The position numbers and the translations under genes are program-made. The notes beneath the pieces were generated by a model, which was not told the DNA's origin, ran no database searches, and saw nothing but the letters and a program-made list of their open reading frames with translations. Of a stretch of DNA of 64,000 nucleotides, positions 25,001 through 37,116 are shown in pieces. This stretch comes from Balanoglossus misakiensis (lineage: Eukaryota; Hemichordata), in the NCBI GenBank assembly GCA_040954595.2, contig CM082595.2:7936001-8000000 (forward strand), in the 5' to 3' direction. Every line of letters starts with the position of its first letter. Within the stretch, counting starts at the first letter, position 1.

Positions 25001-28000
25001 CAAACGGGTAGAGATACTTTCCACACGGGTTTTCTAACATTGAATTCTCGTTCATCAACTCAGATTTCCTACAGCATAAGTCGGCTAAAACCCTGACACT
25101 CTAGAGCAGAAACAGTTGCACACTGGTAACGTTGAACAAGTCGATTTTTTCTACGGCCTGGCTCGGCTAAATCTCCGTCACAATATGACAGACACTAGCG
25201 TACGTTAGCAACGGTGATCAAGTCAGATTTTCTACGGCATGGCTTGGATAAAGCCCCGGCACTCTAGAGCAGAAACACGCGTACAGAGACCACGTTGATC
25301 AAGTCTGATCTCCTTCGGCTTGGCTCGACTAAAACCCCGGCACACTATGACAGACACAAGCGTTCGTTAGCAACGTTGATCAAGTCAGATTTCCTACGGC
25401 ATGGCTTGGCTAAAGCCCTGGCACTCTAGACCAGAAACACGCGTACAGAGACCACGTTGATCTACTCACATTTCCTTCGGCCTGGCACGGCTGATGCCCC
25501 GGCACTATATATAGGACACAGACTGGCGTAAGTTAACAACGGTAATCACGTCGGATTTCCTACGGCCTGGCTCAGCTGAAGCCCCGGCACTGTAGAGCAG
25601 AAACAGGCGTACATTGACCACGTTGATCAAGTCAGATTTCCTACGGCGTGACTCGGCTGGTGCACCGGCTCTATATGACACAGACTGGCGTAAATTATCA
25701 ACGGTGATTACGTCGGATTTCCTACGGCCTGGTTTAGCTGAAGCCCCGGCACTTTAGAGCGGAAACACGCGTACATTGACCACGATGATCAAGTCAGATC
25801 TCCTACGGCCTGGCTCGACTAAAACCCCGGCACACCATGACAGACACTAGCGTTCGTTAGCAACGGTGATCAAGTCAGATTTCCTTCGGCCTGGCTCTGC
25901 AAAAGACCCGACACTCTAGTACAAAGACGTTGGCTAAGTCGGGCAAACCGAAGAGGGAAAGTCACAGCGGGTCAACACTCGACATTTGTTCGGGTACGAC
26001 TGCATTATTGCCTGTCAATTTATAGAGAAAGCCCGAATTTAACCAGGGCGTTTCAAACACCGACGTTAGTTGGGGGCACGGCCTGCAGTACTGCCGGGTA
26101 AGCTGACATCGGCGTACCGCATATAATGTAGGGGGGGGGGAACAGAACGGTTCAATACTACATTTATTATATATCAGCTAATTTTGGACAATCATCTAAA
26201 ATCTAAATCATTTTTTCATATTTGGATATCTGATGATGTATGAAATGTCCATAATATGTAAAAATGGTGCTGATTCTAAAAATGCACTCTGAATGAGCTG
26301 ATTTAATACAAAATTGCGTTTTATTCACTTTTGCACTAAAAGGGTCATTTTTAGGCAAAACATTCTTTATTTTTTTTAATTCGGTGACCTGATCATATAT
26401 AAACAATTGCTTGTATGTTAAAAGTTTTTATGACTCTTAAAAGCAGTGACACTGGCGGCATTCAAGACGAAAATAACCATTTTAGCCACATTTTGGTCAA
26501 AAATGGTAAATTTTTGAAAATTACGAAAAATAACTGTTTTTTACATTTTCTGTAATCTAATGGAGTATAGAATGCCCTTCATATGTATATATCGATACAA
26601 TTTCCACAAAAGACAGTCTAATTTGGCTCACTGCAGACAAAATTGCATGTTATCAAATTTTGCTTGAAAATGTCATTTTTAGAAAAACAATTAAAAAAAG
26701 CATTATTTGTTCTTCGAATTCGGTGCCCTGATTATATATGACATGTTCATTGTATGTTAAAAGTTTCGACCACTCCAAAAATGCAGAGATATTGACGGAA
26801 TTCAAGAAAAAATAGTCATTTTGGCCATATTTTGACAGAAATGGAAATTTTTTAAAAAATCATAAAAAATTAACTCTTTTCTTCATTTTCGGAAATATTA
26901 TGGAGCATGAAGTGTCGTTCTTTTGTGAAAAGTGCTGCAAATTCCAGAAAAGGCGGTATAATTTGAATCACCCAAGACAAAATTACCATTTTCGACTTTT
27001 TTTCGAAAAATTGTCTTTTTTACAAAATAAATAAGAATAAATTCTTTTCTTAGTTTCAAACGGGTAGAGATACTTTCCACACGGGTTTTCTAACATTGAA
27101 TTCCCGTTCATCAACTCAGATTTCCTACAGCATAAGTCGGCTAAAACCCTGACACTCTAGAGCAGAAACAGTTGCACACTGGTAACGTTGAACAAGTCGA
27201 TTTTTCTACGGCCTGGCTCGGCTAAATCTCCGTCACAATATGACAGACACTAGCGTACGTTAGCAACGGTGATCAAGTCAGATTTTCTACGGCATGGCTT
27301 GGATAAAGCCCCGGCACTCTAGAGCAGAAATACGCGTACAGAGACCACGTTGATCAAGTCTGATCTCCTACGGCTTGGCTCGACTAAAACCCCGGCACAC
27401 TATGACAGACACTAGCGTTCGTTAGCAACGTTGATCAAGTCAGATTTCCTACGGCATGGCTTGGCTAAAGCCCTGGCACTCTAGACCAGAAACACGCGTA
27501 CAGAGACCACGTTGATCTACTCACATTTCCTTCGGCCTGGCACGGCTGATGCCCCGGCACTATATATAGGACACAGACTGGCGTAAGTTAACAACGGTAA
27601 TCACGTCGGGTTTCCTACGGCCTGGCTCAGCTGAAGCCCCGGCACTCTAGAGCAGAAACAGGCGTACATTGACCACGTTGATCAAGTCAGATTTCCTACG
27701 GCGTGACTCGGCTGGTGCACCGGCTCTATATGACACAGACTGGCGTAAGTTATCAACGGTGATTACGTCGGATTTCCTACGGCCTGGTTTAGCTGAAGCC
27801 CCGGCACTTTAGAGCGGTAACGCGTACATTGACCACGATGATCAAGTCAGATCTCCTACGGCCTGGCTCGACTAAAACCCCGGCACACCATGACATACAC
27901 TAGCGTTCGTTAGCAACGGTGATCAAGTCGGATTTCCTTCGGCCTGGCTCTGCAAAAGACCCGACACTCTAGTACAAAGACGTTGGCTAAGTCGGGCAAA

Positions 28001-29474
28001 CCGAAGAGGGAAAGTCACAGCGGGTCAACACTCGACATTTGTTCGGGTAGGACTGCATTATTGCCTGTCAATTTATAGAGAAAGCCCGAATTTAACCAGG
28101 GCGTTTCAAACACCGACGTTAGTTGGGGGCACGGCCTGCAGTACTGCCGGGTAAGCTGACATCGGCGTACCGCATATAATGTAGGGGGGGGGGGGACAGA
28201 ACGGTTCAATACTACATTTATTATATATCAGCTAATTTTGGACAATCATCTAAAATCTAAATCATTTTTTCATATTTGGATATCTGATGATGTATGAAAT
28301 GTCCATAATATGTAAAAATGGTGCTGATTCTAAAAATGCACTCTGAATGAGCTGATTTAATACAAAATTGCGTTTTATTCATTTTTTGCACTAAAAAGGT
28401 CATTTTTAGGCAAAACATTCTTTATTTTTTTAATTCGGTGACCTGATCATATATAAACAATTGCTTGTATGTTAAAAGTTTTTATGACTCTTAAAAGCAG
28501 TGACACTGGCGGCATTCAAGACGAAAATAACCATTTTAGCCACATTTTGGTCAAAAATGGTAAATTTTTGAAAATTACGAAAAATAACTGTTTTCTACAT
28601 TTTCTGTAATCTAATGGAGTATAGAATGCCCTTCGTATGTATATATCGATACAATTTCCACAAAAGACAGTCTAATTTGGCTCACTGCAGACAAAATTGC
28701 ATGTTATCAAATTTTGCTTGAAAATGTCATTTTTAGAAAAACAATTAAAAAAAGCTTTAATTGTTCTTCGAATTCGGTGCCCTGATTATATATGACATGT
28801 TGATTGTATGTTAAAAGTTTCGACCACACCAAAAATGTAGAGATATTGACGGAATTCAAGGAAAATTAGTCATTTTGGCCATATTTTGACAAAAATGGTA
28901 AATTTTTAAAAAATCATAAAAAAATAACTCTTTTCTTCATTTTCGGAAATATTATGGAGCATGAAGTGTCGTTCTCTTGTAAAAAGTGCTGCAAATTCCA
29001 GAAAAGGCGGTATAATTTGACTCACCCAAGACAAAATTACCATTTTCGACTTTTTTTCGAAAAATTGTCTTTTTTACAAAATAAATAAGAATAAATTCTT
29101 TTCTTAGTTTCAAACGGGTAGAGATACTTTCCACACGGGTTTTCTAACATTGAATTCCCGTTCATCAACTCAGATTTCCTACAGCATAAGTCGGCTAAAA
29201 CCCTGACACTCTAGAGCAGAAACAGTTGCACACTGGTAACGTTGAACAAGTTGATTTTTCTACGGCCTGGCTCGGCTAAATCTCCGTCACAATATGACAG
29301 ACACTAGCGTACGTTAGCAACGGTGATCAAGTCAGATTTTCTACGGCATGGCTTGGATAAAGCCCCGGCACTCTAGAGCAGAAACACGCGTACAGAGACC
29401 ACGTTGATCAAGTCTGATCTCCTACGGCTTGGCTCGACTAAAACCCCGGTACACTATGACAGACACTAGCGTTC

Positions 29475-29480
29475 GTTAGC
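29475..29480 (+). repeat. Inner duplication, right (GTTAGC)
   Basis: The last satellite monomer ends CGTTCGTTAGC and E2 begins with TGTATCACC at the next base. It is the partner of the GTTAGC at 11340. Confidence 0.75.
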
Positions 29481-31359
29481 TGTATCACCCCAATATGTAA
29501 TTATTAACCCAATATGTAATACTAACCCAATATGTAATAACACCTTAACCCAATATGTAACACTAACCATATATGTAATAAACGTTAACCCAATATGTAA
29601 TAACACCTTAACCCAATATGTAATAACACTGCCCTAATGTATTTTCATGCTAAGCTAAATGAAACACCAAATCAATATGAAATTATATCTGTATATGAAT
29701 TAGAATCCTTACTAAACATGTTTTAAAACTAAACTCAATGTTTTTCATTAACCCAATATGTAATAACGGTGGCTTGTATTTTTTATACGAGGGGGGGGGG
29801 GTACATTTGTCTTTCTGGGAAAAGACCATAATATTATTTCATCTATTTTCAACAGAGGTGGTGATAGAGGGGGAAACCCTATTGTTTAACATACTTCCCG
29901 CTTAACCCAACGAACTACTTGCAAGTTTGGGTAGCATTTGATAGTCCTGGTAAAGTTAACATAGTGATAGATTAACTAACCTTTACATCCACATGAAATG
30001 AAGGTAAATTTTGTTGTTTGAACCTCTAGCTTTATGCTATATTTCGCAAAACTATTACTATCGGGTGTTAGTATACGGATCCACCCACTAGGGGACTGCA
30101 ACCACCGGGCTTGGTGGGGAGGCCCCGGGGGTACGCTGGGGATTAGAAAATTTTGTAAAATAAAGGGTGCGAAACTGCAATTTTGTGGACTCAAAAGCAC
30201 AAATTTTGTGGCAAAAGTACGTGAACCCCCTAAACGTTTTTTAAAAAAAAGATGACCCCCCCCCCCCCCCCGCTTTTGGACATCAAAATTAAGAAAGGTA
30301 TACTTGACGCGTAAGGCGTTCAATATCAGTATCTGTTTCACTTTTGACGGGCAAGTAGTGTGCACGGATGGTAAAGTGTAACCCCCCCCCTGCCCCCATC
30401 TCTACAAGTGGGGATTGAAGTGTCCTGATGTATATGGCTTCATTAATAACTCAGATTCTCTGTCTAAAATTTGGAAATTTTCCATGTCAATTATGTGTCC
30501 TGGGTATTCTCTGTATATGTCTGGAAGCTTCCATCTGAGACAATATGTTGATGTCACGCATGCGTACACAACTTGATTTCACTACTTTTATAAAGACTTG
30601 AGTTTTACTTCAACTCTATTGGGTTAATATTACATATTCAAACACATTAGGGCAGTGTTATTACATATTGTGTTAAAGTGTTATTACATATTTGGTTAGT
30701 ATTACATATTGGGTTAAGGTGTTATTACATATTGGGTTAGTATTACATATTGGGTTAAGGTGTTATTACATATTGGGTTAGTATTACATATTGGGTTAAA
30801 GTGTTATTACATATTGGGTTAGTGTTACATATTGGTTTAAGTGGTATTACATATTGGGTTAGTGTTACATATTGGGTTAAAGTTTATTACATACAGGGTT
30901 AAAGTTTATTACATATTGGGTTAACTAATAAAGTTTTTTTCATGTAGAATTAACGTTATTTAATGTAGAAATAAAGTTTATTAGATATAGGGTTAACTAA
31001 TAACGTATTTGTTCATGTAGAATTAACGTTATTTCATGTAGAACTAAAGTTTATTACATATAGGGTTAACGTTTATTACATATAGGATTAACTGAAAATG
31101 TTTATTTCATGTAAAATTCAAGTCTATAACATATAGGGTTAACGCTTATTACATATGCAGCTAGCTGATAACGTTTATTACATGTAGAATTAAAGTTTAT
31201 TACATATTGGGTTAAGTTTTATTACATATTGGGTTAGTATTACATATTGGGTTAAGCGTTATTACATATTGGGTTAGTATTACATATTGGGTTAAGGCGT
31301 TATTACATATTGGGTTAGTATTACATATTGGGTTAATTATTACATATTGGGGTGATACA
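29481..31359 (-). mobile_element. TIR element E2, right arm of the composite (inverted to E1)
   Basis: 1,879 bp from TGTATCACCCCAATATG to CATATTGGGGTGATACA. The core (29750-30630) is the inverted counterpart of the E1 core. The right sub-terminal zone (30640-31359) is an expanded array of CATATTGGGTTA-type motifs of about 720 bp; the left one is about 160 bp. A minus-strand open frame at 29976-30365 matches a plus-strand one in E1 but has no recognisable domain and runs through homopolymers. No transposase. Shares a ~45-bp stretch with the TIR element at 57664. Confidence 0.75.
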
Positions 31360-31365
31360 AATGAC
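31360..31365 (+). repeat. Outer target-site duplication, right (AATGAC)
   Basis: Direct repeat of the AATGAC at 7441-7446, flush with the outer end of E2. Confidence 0.75.
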
Positions 31366-31639
31366 TGACACAGTACATAACATGCCCCAAAGTTCTGTTA
31401 TATATTGTCGTATTGTGTTGGGTAAAATATTAGTTGCTTTGACTGGTGTTATAATTTCAGTTCAAACTTTATAGGGAGAAAAATTTACACTAAGTGGGAG
31501 ACTTATTTTCTGTAGCCGTAGCCGTAGAAGCTGTATTTTGACTTCTATGAAAAACTCATGATTTTGCAAATACTTTGAATAAAATTGTTATCAGTATTAT
31601 GTTCAGAATTTGTATTCAAATTTACGTCTGTTTCTTTCA

Positions 31640-31800
31640 GATTGACCTTTGGGCAAGAGCATTATTTATCTTGTATTGAAAATGATTCAAATAGAGAAGC
31701 CATGTGTCGTTTTAGAGTTTCTGCGCATGCACTACGCATCGAATGAGATAGAAAATTATGTAATGAGCGCACACAAAGAATTTGACATTGTAATTCTACA
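31640..31800 (+). pseudogene. LINE ORF2 C-terminal fragment, opposite strand to the main LINE
   Basis: Plus-strand translation reads TFGQEHYLSC and then MCRFRVSAHALRIE followed by a stop. It aligns with TFGREKYLSV and LCRLRVSAHSLRIE of the minus-strand LINE at 31968. A small diverged piece of a related element, broken by stops. Confidence 0.6.
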
Positions 31801-31967
31801 AGCATTGAAGAGATTTTCATTTTAACAATGTACCGTGCATTATTATTATTATTATTATTATTTTATTCATATACAGTAGGCCACCGGCCCAAATGTATAC
31901 ATATGATTGATACACACGGTATGCACGAGGGTGCCCAACAAAATTAAGCATTTGAGGTTACAAAAAC

Positions 31968-34900
31968 TTAAGTTGAATCAGCTGCTGTATTTGCTCTTTT
32001 CTTCATAGCATAGAAAATGTATTTAGACAGATTTCGTATCACCGTGCTATTTTCAGACGTACAAAGCAAAACAAATTGTACATAGGATGGTGCAATATAG
32101 AAGTGTGTAGGCAAATATTTGGCCCTTAAATCATCATAAAACGGACATACAATGCAGAAGTGAAATTCGTCTTCAATGACATTCTTGTCACAAAAACAGC
32201 AAATTCTTTCAGGACGATTCAATAAAGGTCTATCAGATTCTATTCGTAAAGAATGTGCAGATACTCTTAAGCGACATAAGGCATTGCGATATTTTTCTTG
32301 AAGTGGAACAGAAAGGTACTTTTCCCGCCCAAATGTACACTTGAGATTACAATAGGTATCCAACTTTGCATACATTGCCAGATCAGCATGCCATTCTTGA
32401 ATAAAAACGTCTTGACATCGCTGTTTAAATAGACTGATAAAAGTATTTATGCACCCAACCCCTTGATTAATCCACACTTCCCCAAAACCTAGTGAAAATA
32501 ATAATTGCTTGATTCCAGAAGCCCAACAATCTCGTCCCTTTTCTGCCTCAGAGTGTTGGAAATTATAACAATGGTAGGCAATACGGTAATGTGGCATCGT
32601 CAACAATTTAAACCAATATTTGATAACCCTAGTTAGCGTAAATGTGCGAATAGAAAAATGACCAAGTTCGCCCTTGACTGCAAGATAAGCTGTATTGTGT
32701 TTGAGCTTTAAAATAAAACGACAGAAATCATTATGCACTTTTTCAATCTGTTCCCCTGCATGTAACCCCCAAATTTCGCTTCCATACATCATGATGGGTA
32801 GAATCTTCCCATCAAAAACTTTGAAAGCCAGACTCACATCAATACAGTCAAACTTACATAATGCCCGCTTCACATTAAACAGCGCTTTCGTAGCTTGTAA
32901 CGCTAGTTGACCCTGAGCCCGACTCCACAGACCAGAACTGGAAATAAAATTCCAAGATAGCTGTATGCGGGAACAACCTCTACTCTCTGCCCATTCAAAA
33001 ACCATTTCTCTGTTGATCTAAGTCGACCCGCTTTCCTAAAGACAATAATTTTTGATTTGGAAATATTGACTTTGAGCTTCCATTTGCTAGCATATGAAGA
33101 TACATTATTAAGTAATCTCTGTAGGCCAATTTGGGTTGTACTAAATAAAGACAAGTCATCAGCGAAAAGGAGAAAAATGAGTTTCATAGTGGCAATGTGA
33201 ACTCCTGCATATTCATGTTCAACCGAACCCCCCAAGTCGTTAATGAATAACGTGAAAAGCAAAGGTGACAATATGCTGCCTTGCTGCACTCCCATTTCAC
33301 ACCTGAATAAATCTGTAATACCAGCTGGCGATCGAATGCACGCAGTTACATTAGCATACATCAATCGTAAAACAGAAAAAACCTTGCCCTTTAACCCTGC
33401 TTTAAATAGCTCGTAAAATAAAAGACTGTGGTTAATGCGATCAAAAGCTTTTTCAAAATCAATGAAGGCGCAATACAGTCTACCACTCAGATATAAATAC
33501 CTTGTAATAATGGTTTGCAAAATAAAAATATTATCTATAGTTGAGTATTTTTTGCGAAATCCTGCTTGTTGTTCCACTAGAGGAAAATGAATATTCGACC
33601 AGGATAGCAATCTCTGATAAATTATATCACTGAAAACCTTGTAAATGGTGGGTAACAATGTGATCCCTCAATAATTATTTACATCTTCCTTGGAGCCTTT
33701 TTTGTGAAGCGGGACAATCAACCCTTGCACCCATTGCTTTGGAAAACATCCAGTGTTGAGAATTTTCTTAAACATCTGAAGAATCAAATGTTTAAGTTGA
33801 ATGGGAGAATTAATCAATATTTCTGGAGAGATCCCGTCAATCCCCGGGGCTTTGTTAGGTTTCAACTTGGAGAGCGAGTTATTCAATTCATCCATTGTTA
33901 TATCAGCATCAAGCTCAGCTAAGTCTAACTGGATATCCTGAAAGTCGTCCTCAGAGGTCAAACCCTCTAAAAAAGAATTAACGTCATCAATAAAATCAGT
34001 ATCCGATTGAGACGTATGTGCACCTGGTTCAGAAAAAAAGTTTAGAAAAAAAGTTAAACCACTCGTCATTGCCAATATTTTCAGATGGTCCAGTACTTTT
34101 GGAACTAACTAGTGACCAGAAATGTTTTGAGTTCGGCTGTCTACTATACATTTCAAATTTAAGCTTCTCATTATCATAAAAAGCCCTTTTCTTAGCTTTT
34201 AATAAACACTGATAATTCCTTTTCAATTCCGTATACTTCTTCAGTGCATCTTCAGTTCTACTATTACGAAAATGATTGAGTGACCGACGTACAACCCTTT
34301 TCATATTGGTACAATCTTGATCGAACCAGCTCTTGGAAATATTAACACCAGTGCCACCACAATGTGGTGAGCAATATTTCATATCCTCCACCGAAATATG
34401 TACTGACTCAATAAGGAGTGACGCTGCTTCAGGAATATTACCATGGTCAAGTGCAGATGAAATATAATGCGAATAACGATTTCCTAGCTCCCCCTGCCAA
34501 AATAAATGAAATGTGTCTCTGTTCTCCTCTTTCCAGATGTATTTTGTGAGCTCAACAACCTGCCTATCTGTCTCTATACTCCTAGTCACTGGTTGCCCCA
34601 CCTTAATATTAAATAAGACTGGGTGATGATCCGACTCAGGGCGGTCAGAAATAGCAAAGTAACTAAACATCTCAAAGTTAACCAGCCTCGTCAAGACATA
34701 ATCTATTACACTACCGCCTTGATCTTTTAAACAAGTGAAGTAGCCCTGGTTTTTATCTTCAAATAACCTTCCATTAACAATCCGCAACCCAGTGTGCTTA
34801 CAAAAATCCAATAGTAAATGCCCATATGAATTCACTGTTTTATCTTTTGACACCCTAGGTGGCATGTGATCATCAAAAACGTACTCCTCATTGACGGGGA

Positions 34901-35508
34901 GAAAACCGGTGTTGTCAAATGTAATGTAGTCTGGTTCAATGGACGTTCTGGCATTAAAATCCCCCAGTATAATGAATTTAAAGTCTGGAAACCTAGCGGA
35001 GAGATTTACAAGGTCATCTTCAAGATAAACGAAATTACGCTCATCAGCATAAGAACTTGAACCTTGTGGCGAGAAATATACAACTCCAAAACAGACTTTA
35101 AGTAAATCGGTGCTGAACTTTACCCATACATGATACAATATCCTTGGTAAAGTCACTTTCGAAAAATTTGACCCTGTTGGCCTTACCCAGATTTGAACGA
35201 TAATAAATGCTGATTCCCCCAGAAAATCTCCCAAAATGTTTCAATTTACTACGACTAATGTGGCAATTGTCATACCCTCTGAGCAAAAATGTTGCATCAT
35301 TTTATGTCCAAGTTTCTGTCAAGAAAATCAAATCAAACTTCATTAAATACTTCAGTAAATCAGAATTGTTCCATTTGTTTTGTATACCATTAATGTTCCA
35401 CAGGATGCACGACACATAGTTTTCAGATGCACCCGGAGTCTCACGAACCTTCGCATATTTCTGTAGTGGTGGATTTGGCAGGTTCTCAGTTTCAAGATTC
35501 ATTTCCAT
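31968..35508 (-). pseudogene. LINE ORF2 (APE endonuclease and reverse transcriptase), broken
   Basis: Domains in order: APE endonuclease with WNINGIQNKW, LTETW, ILGDFNAR, SVIDYVL and SDHHPV (35508-34550); reverse transcriptase with KAPGIDGISPE, FIDFEKAFDRINH, GVQQGSILSPLLF and the catalytic FADDLSLF (34075-32903); then MYGSEIWG and a Cys-His segment CCFCDKN...HFCIVCPFY (to 31968). Breaks: in-frame TAA at 35302-35304; frameshift near 35115; frameshift near 34050 in a homopolymer region; TGA at 33665-33667 in place of the usual Arg of the NYRGIT motif; frameshift near 32935. Key active-site residues are still present, so inactivation is fairly recent. Confidence 0.8.
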
Positions 35509-35544
35509 CCGTGGTTGTAGTACACGTGGGCTTCGGCCAACACC

Positions 35545-36564
35545 CTATCTATCACCAACTTTTATCAGATGAGGATCTTTTTTAGTGACATCAAGTATAA
35601 AAACCTCACCTTCGATAACTAACTTATCGTAGCGCAAATGTGCCTTTTTGTTGTCTCTTCTGGCAGCTAACAGGAAAGGACCCAGTTTTCTTCGCTTTTC
35701 TCGAATCAGAGGAGGGAGATCTTCAGAAACACGGAGCGGTCCATCACGAGCGAGATTTTTGCTTTCTCGGAAAACTTTATCCCTGCCTTTACATCTGTTA
35801 AATTTCACCACCACTGGCTGTGGACGGGTTTTGGCTTTGGTCAGTCTATGTGCCCGCTCTATTTCAATGTTCTCACTTTCCAGTGCCAGCTCTTTGTCAA
35901 TGAAGTCTCGCACCTTCGTTTCAGTATCTTCCCAATTTTCACTCTCATCTTGCTGCAGACCATGTATAATTAAATTATTTCTGCGAAGTTGGCCATTTGT
36001 ATAATCCTGTTGTGATTCCATTCGGTCCAGTCTGTTTCTCAGTTCGGTATTTTCAGATTCCAGTTCACCTATTCGTTGGTTCGCTGCAGCTATTTCCTGT
36101 TCCACACCTTTTAAGCCTTCCTTCAGCTCCACTGCTCTTTTTTCCGCCTTTATTTCAAGTTGGGAAAACTTGTCTTCGAGAGATACATGTACGTGCAGTT
36201 TTGACATCTGAGCATCAATAAACGCTTTCAGTTCGTCGACAATAGCATTCTTGTCTGTATTCTGGATTTGGGTTGGAGTTGGCAAAATATCTTCACCGCT
36301 GGAGGCAAATTTTGCTTCTGTTAATTTGCTTTGTCGTGTTTTCCTGTCCGTTGTTGATTCTGTCTTGTCCGTGGCTGAAGCTTTGGGGCAGGGGTTGCGT
36401 TCAACATCGCCACATGTCAAAAGCGTCAAGAACAATGCCATGCAGACAAAGGAATTCACAGGTACCTTGTCAGTGCCAACGTGGCCGCCGAGCATTGCTT
36501 GCAGAGGCTGAGAGAAACATCCAATTCTTTGCCGCCACACTGTCAGTGCAACACCCATGACCAC
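35545..36564 (-). CDS. LINE ORF1 protein with degenerate 2A-like motif near the N-terminus
   Basis: 339 residues, uninterrupted. Residues about 36-50 are hydrophobic (VNSFVCMALFLTLLTCG) and run into GDVERNPCP, which differs from the 2A-like signature (Asp-x-Glu-x-Asn-Pro-Gly-Pro) only by Cys for Gly. Next comes a low-complexity charged stretch, a long coiled coil (about residues 110-195, heptads in the LEDKFSQLEIKAEKRAVEL and IGELESENTELRNRLDRM regions), then RRNNLIIHGL and an RRM-like/C-terminal region with ERAHRL and RPVVVKF-like motifs, as in ORF1 proteins that bind LINE RNA as trimers. 2A-like sequences are known at the N-terminus of LINE ORFs of sea urchin, amphioxus and molluscs. Here the Gly-to-Cys change probably stops the ribosome-skipping activity. 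Confidence 0.8.
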   Translation of the reverse strand: MVMGVALTVWRQRIGCFSQPLQAMLGGHVGTDKVPVNSFVCMALFLTLLTCGDVERNPCPKASATDKTESTTDRKTRQSKLTEAKFASSGEDILPTPTQIQNTDKNAIVDELKAFIDAQMSKLHVHVSLEDKFSQLEIKAEKRAVELKEGLKGVEQEIAAANQRIGELESENTELRNRLDRMESQQDYTNGQLRRNNLIIHGLQQDESENWEDTETKVRDFIDKELALESENIEIERAHRLTKAKTRPQPVVVKFNRCKGRDKVFRESKNLARDGPLRVSEDLPPLIREKRRKLGPFLLAARRDNKKAHLRYDKLVIEGEVFILDVTKKDPHLIKVGDR

Positions 36565-36600
36565 TTGTACTATTTCTTCTCTACTTCAAGTAAACGTATA

Positions 36601-37110
36601 TGCAACTTTTCAGCCGCCAATTGCCAACAAACTGGAAATTTTTGGGAAAAGTTGGAGACACCAGACATACGCGACGTCTACGGTACTTCAGTAAACAGCG
36701 CCCTTCGTGCAATATTCAAAGATCTACAAAAACTGGCAAAAGCTTAAAGACCGCTAGATAGAGGGCACTTTTTCCCAAAATCTAGATGGTTGACCCCCCA
36801 TTTTTATTCCATAGATCAAATGTCATAGTATCATTAGTATTAATTTCAACATGATCAGACGACCTTTTATTTCGAGGTGGGTATCACCTTAAGTAAAACA
36901 CCCCAAAATAACACAATGATCCAATGGAAAGATCCTAATAAGATGCATAGAAAACAATGGATTTGGAGCAAATCATTGCCGTGAAAGGATTAAAGGAAGT
37001 GAGAATGGTAATTAGAGCTAAAGATCACCTGAATCTCCATAAATTCATCAAACAATTATCCTGCATACACTAAGACATGACAAAAACATTAAAATAGTTT
37101 TCAAAATGAA
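36601..37110. other. Spacer between the LINE and the POLR3C 3' end
   Basis: No coding or RNA feature recognised. Any remaining 5' UTR of the LINE would lie in the first 150 bases. Confidence 0.4.
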
Positions 37111-37116
37111 TTTATT
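37111..37116 (-). terminator. Polyadenylation signal AATAAA of POLR3C
   Basis: On the minus strand AATAAA lies about 50 bases after the POLR3C stop codon (37167-37169), a usual spacing for a short 3' UTR. Confidence 0.6.

Larger units (their letters stand above)
11340..29480. repeat. Hierarchical satellite array, nine units of about 2.05 kb
   Basis: Poly-G landmarks start at 12259, 14314, 16373, 18429, 20483, 22034, 24073, 26131 and 28184, giving periods of 2039-2059 except one of 1551. Each unit has a GC-rich half of about eleven 81-bp monomers in two alternating types (A with CTCTAGAGCAGAAAC, B with GACAGACACTAGCG), then a boundary with a poly-G run, then an AT-rich half made of three diverged blocks of about 330 bp (each with ACAAAATT followed by a TCATTTTTAG-like stretch). 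Short open frames repeated across units are by-products of the repeat. The first and last monomers are cut at GTTAGC, where E1 and E2 begin. Confidence 0.9.
31839..36600 (-). mobile_element. Near full-length APE-type LINE retrotransposon
   Basis: On the minus strand the order is 5' region, ORF1 (36564-35545), a 36-bp gap, ORF2 with APE endonuclease, reverse transcriptase and a cysteine-rich C-terminus, then a short 3' UTR and an ATT/AAT microsatellite tail (31839-31862) typical of some LINEs. ORF1 is open; ORF2 has five disabling changes, so this copy is not autonomous. I cannot place the clade without a search. The 5' boundary near 36600 is a guess, and I did not find a convincing target duplication. 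It lies downstream of the POLR3C 3' end, in the same orientation. Confidence 0.8.

Noticed and set aside
11340-29480. CRISPR-like array
   Set aside because: Repeats are contiguous without unique spacers, and the surrounding genes are animal genes with introns.
12012-30365. Recurring minus-strand frames of 60-91 residues in the satellite and E arms as genes
   Set aside because: They recur with the repeat period, run through poly-G tracts, have no domain signature and are interrupted differently between units.
7447-31359. Telomere repeats (GGGTTA-containing ends)
   Set aside because: GGGTTA occurs once per 16-21 bp unit inside CATATTGGGTTA and never as a tandem hexamer; it belongs to the TIR element.
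7447-31359. Polinton/Maverick element (6-bp duplication, ~24 kb, long inverted ends)
   Set aside because: No DNA polymerase B, integrase, capsid or ATPase frames occur inside; the interior is satellite DNA.
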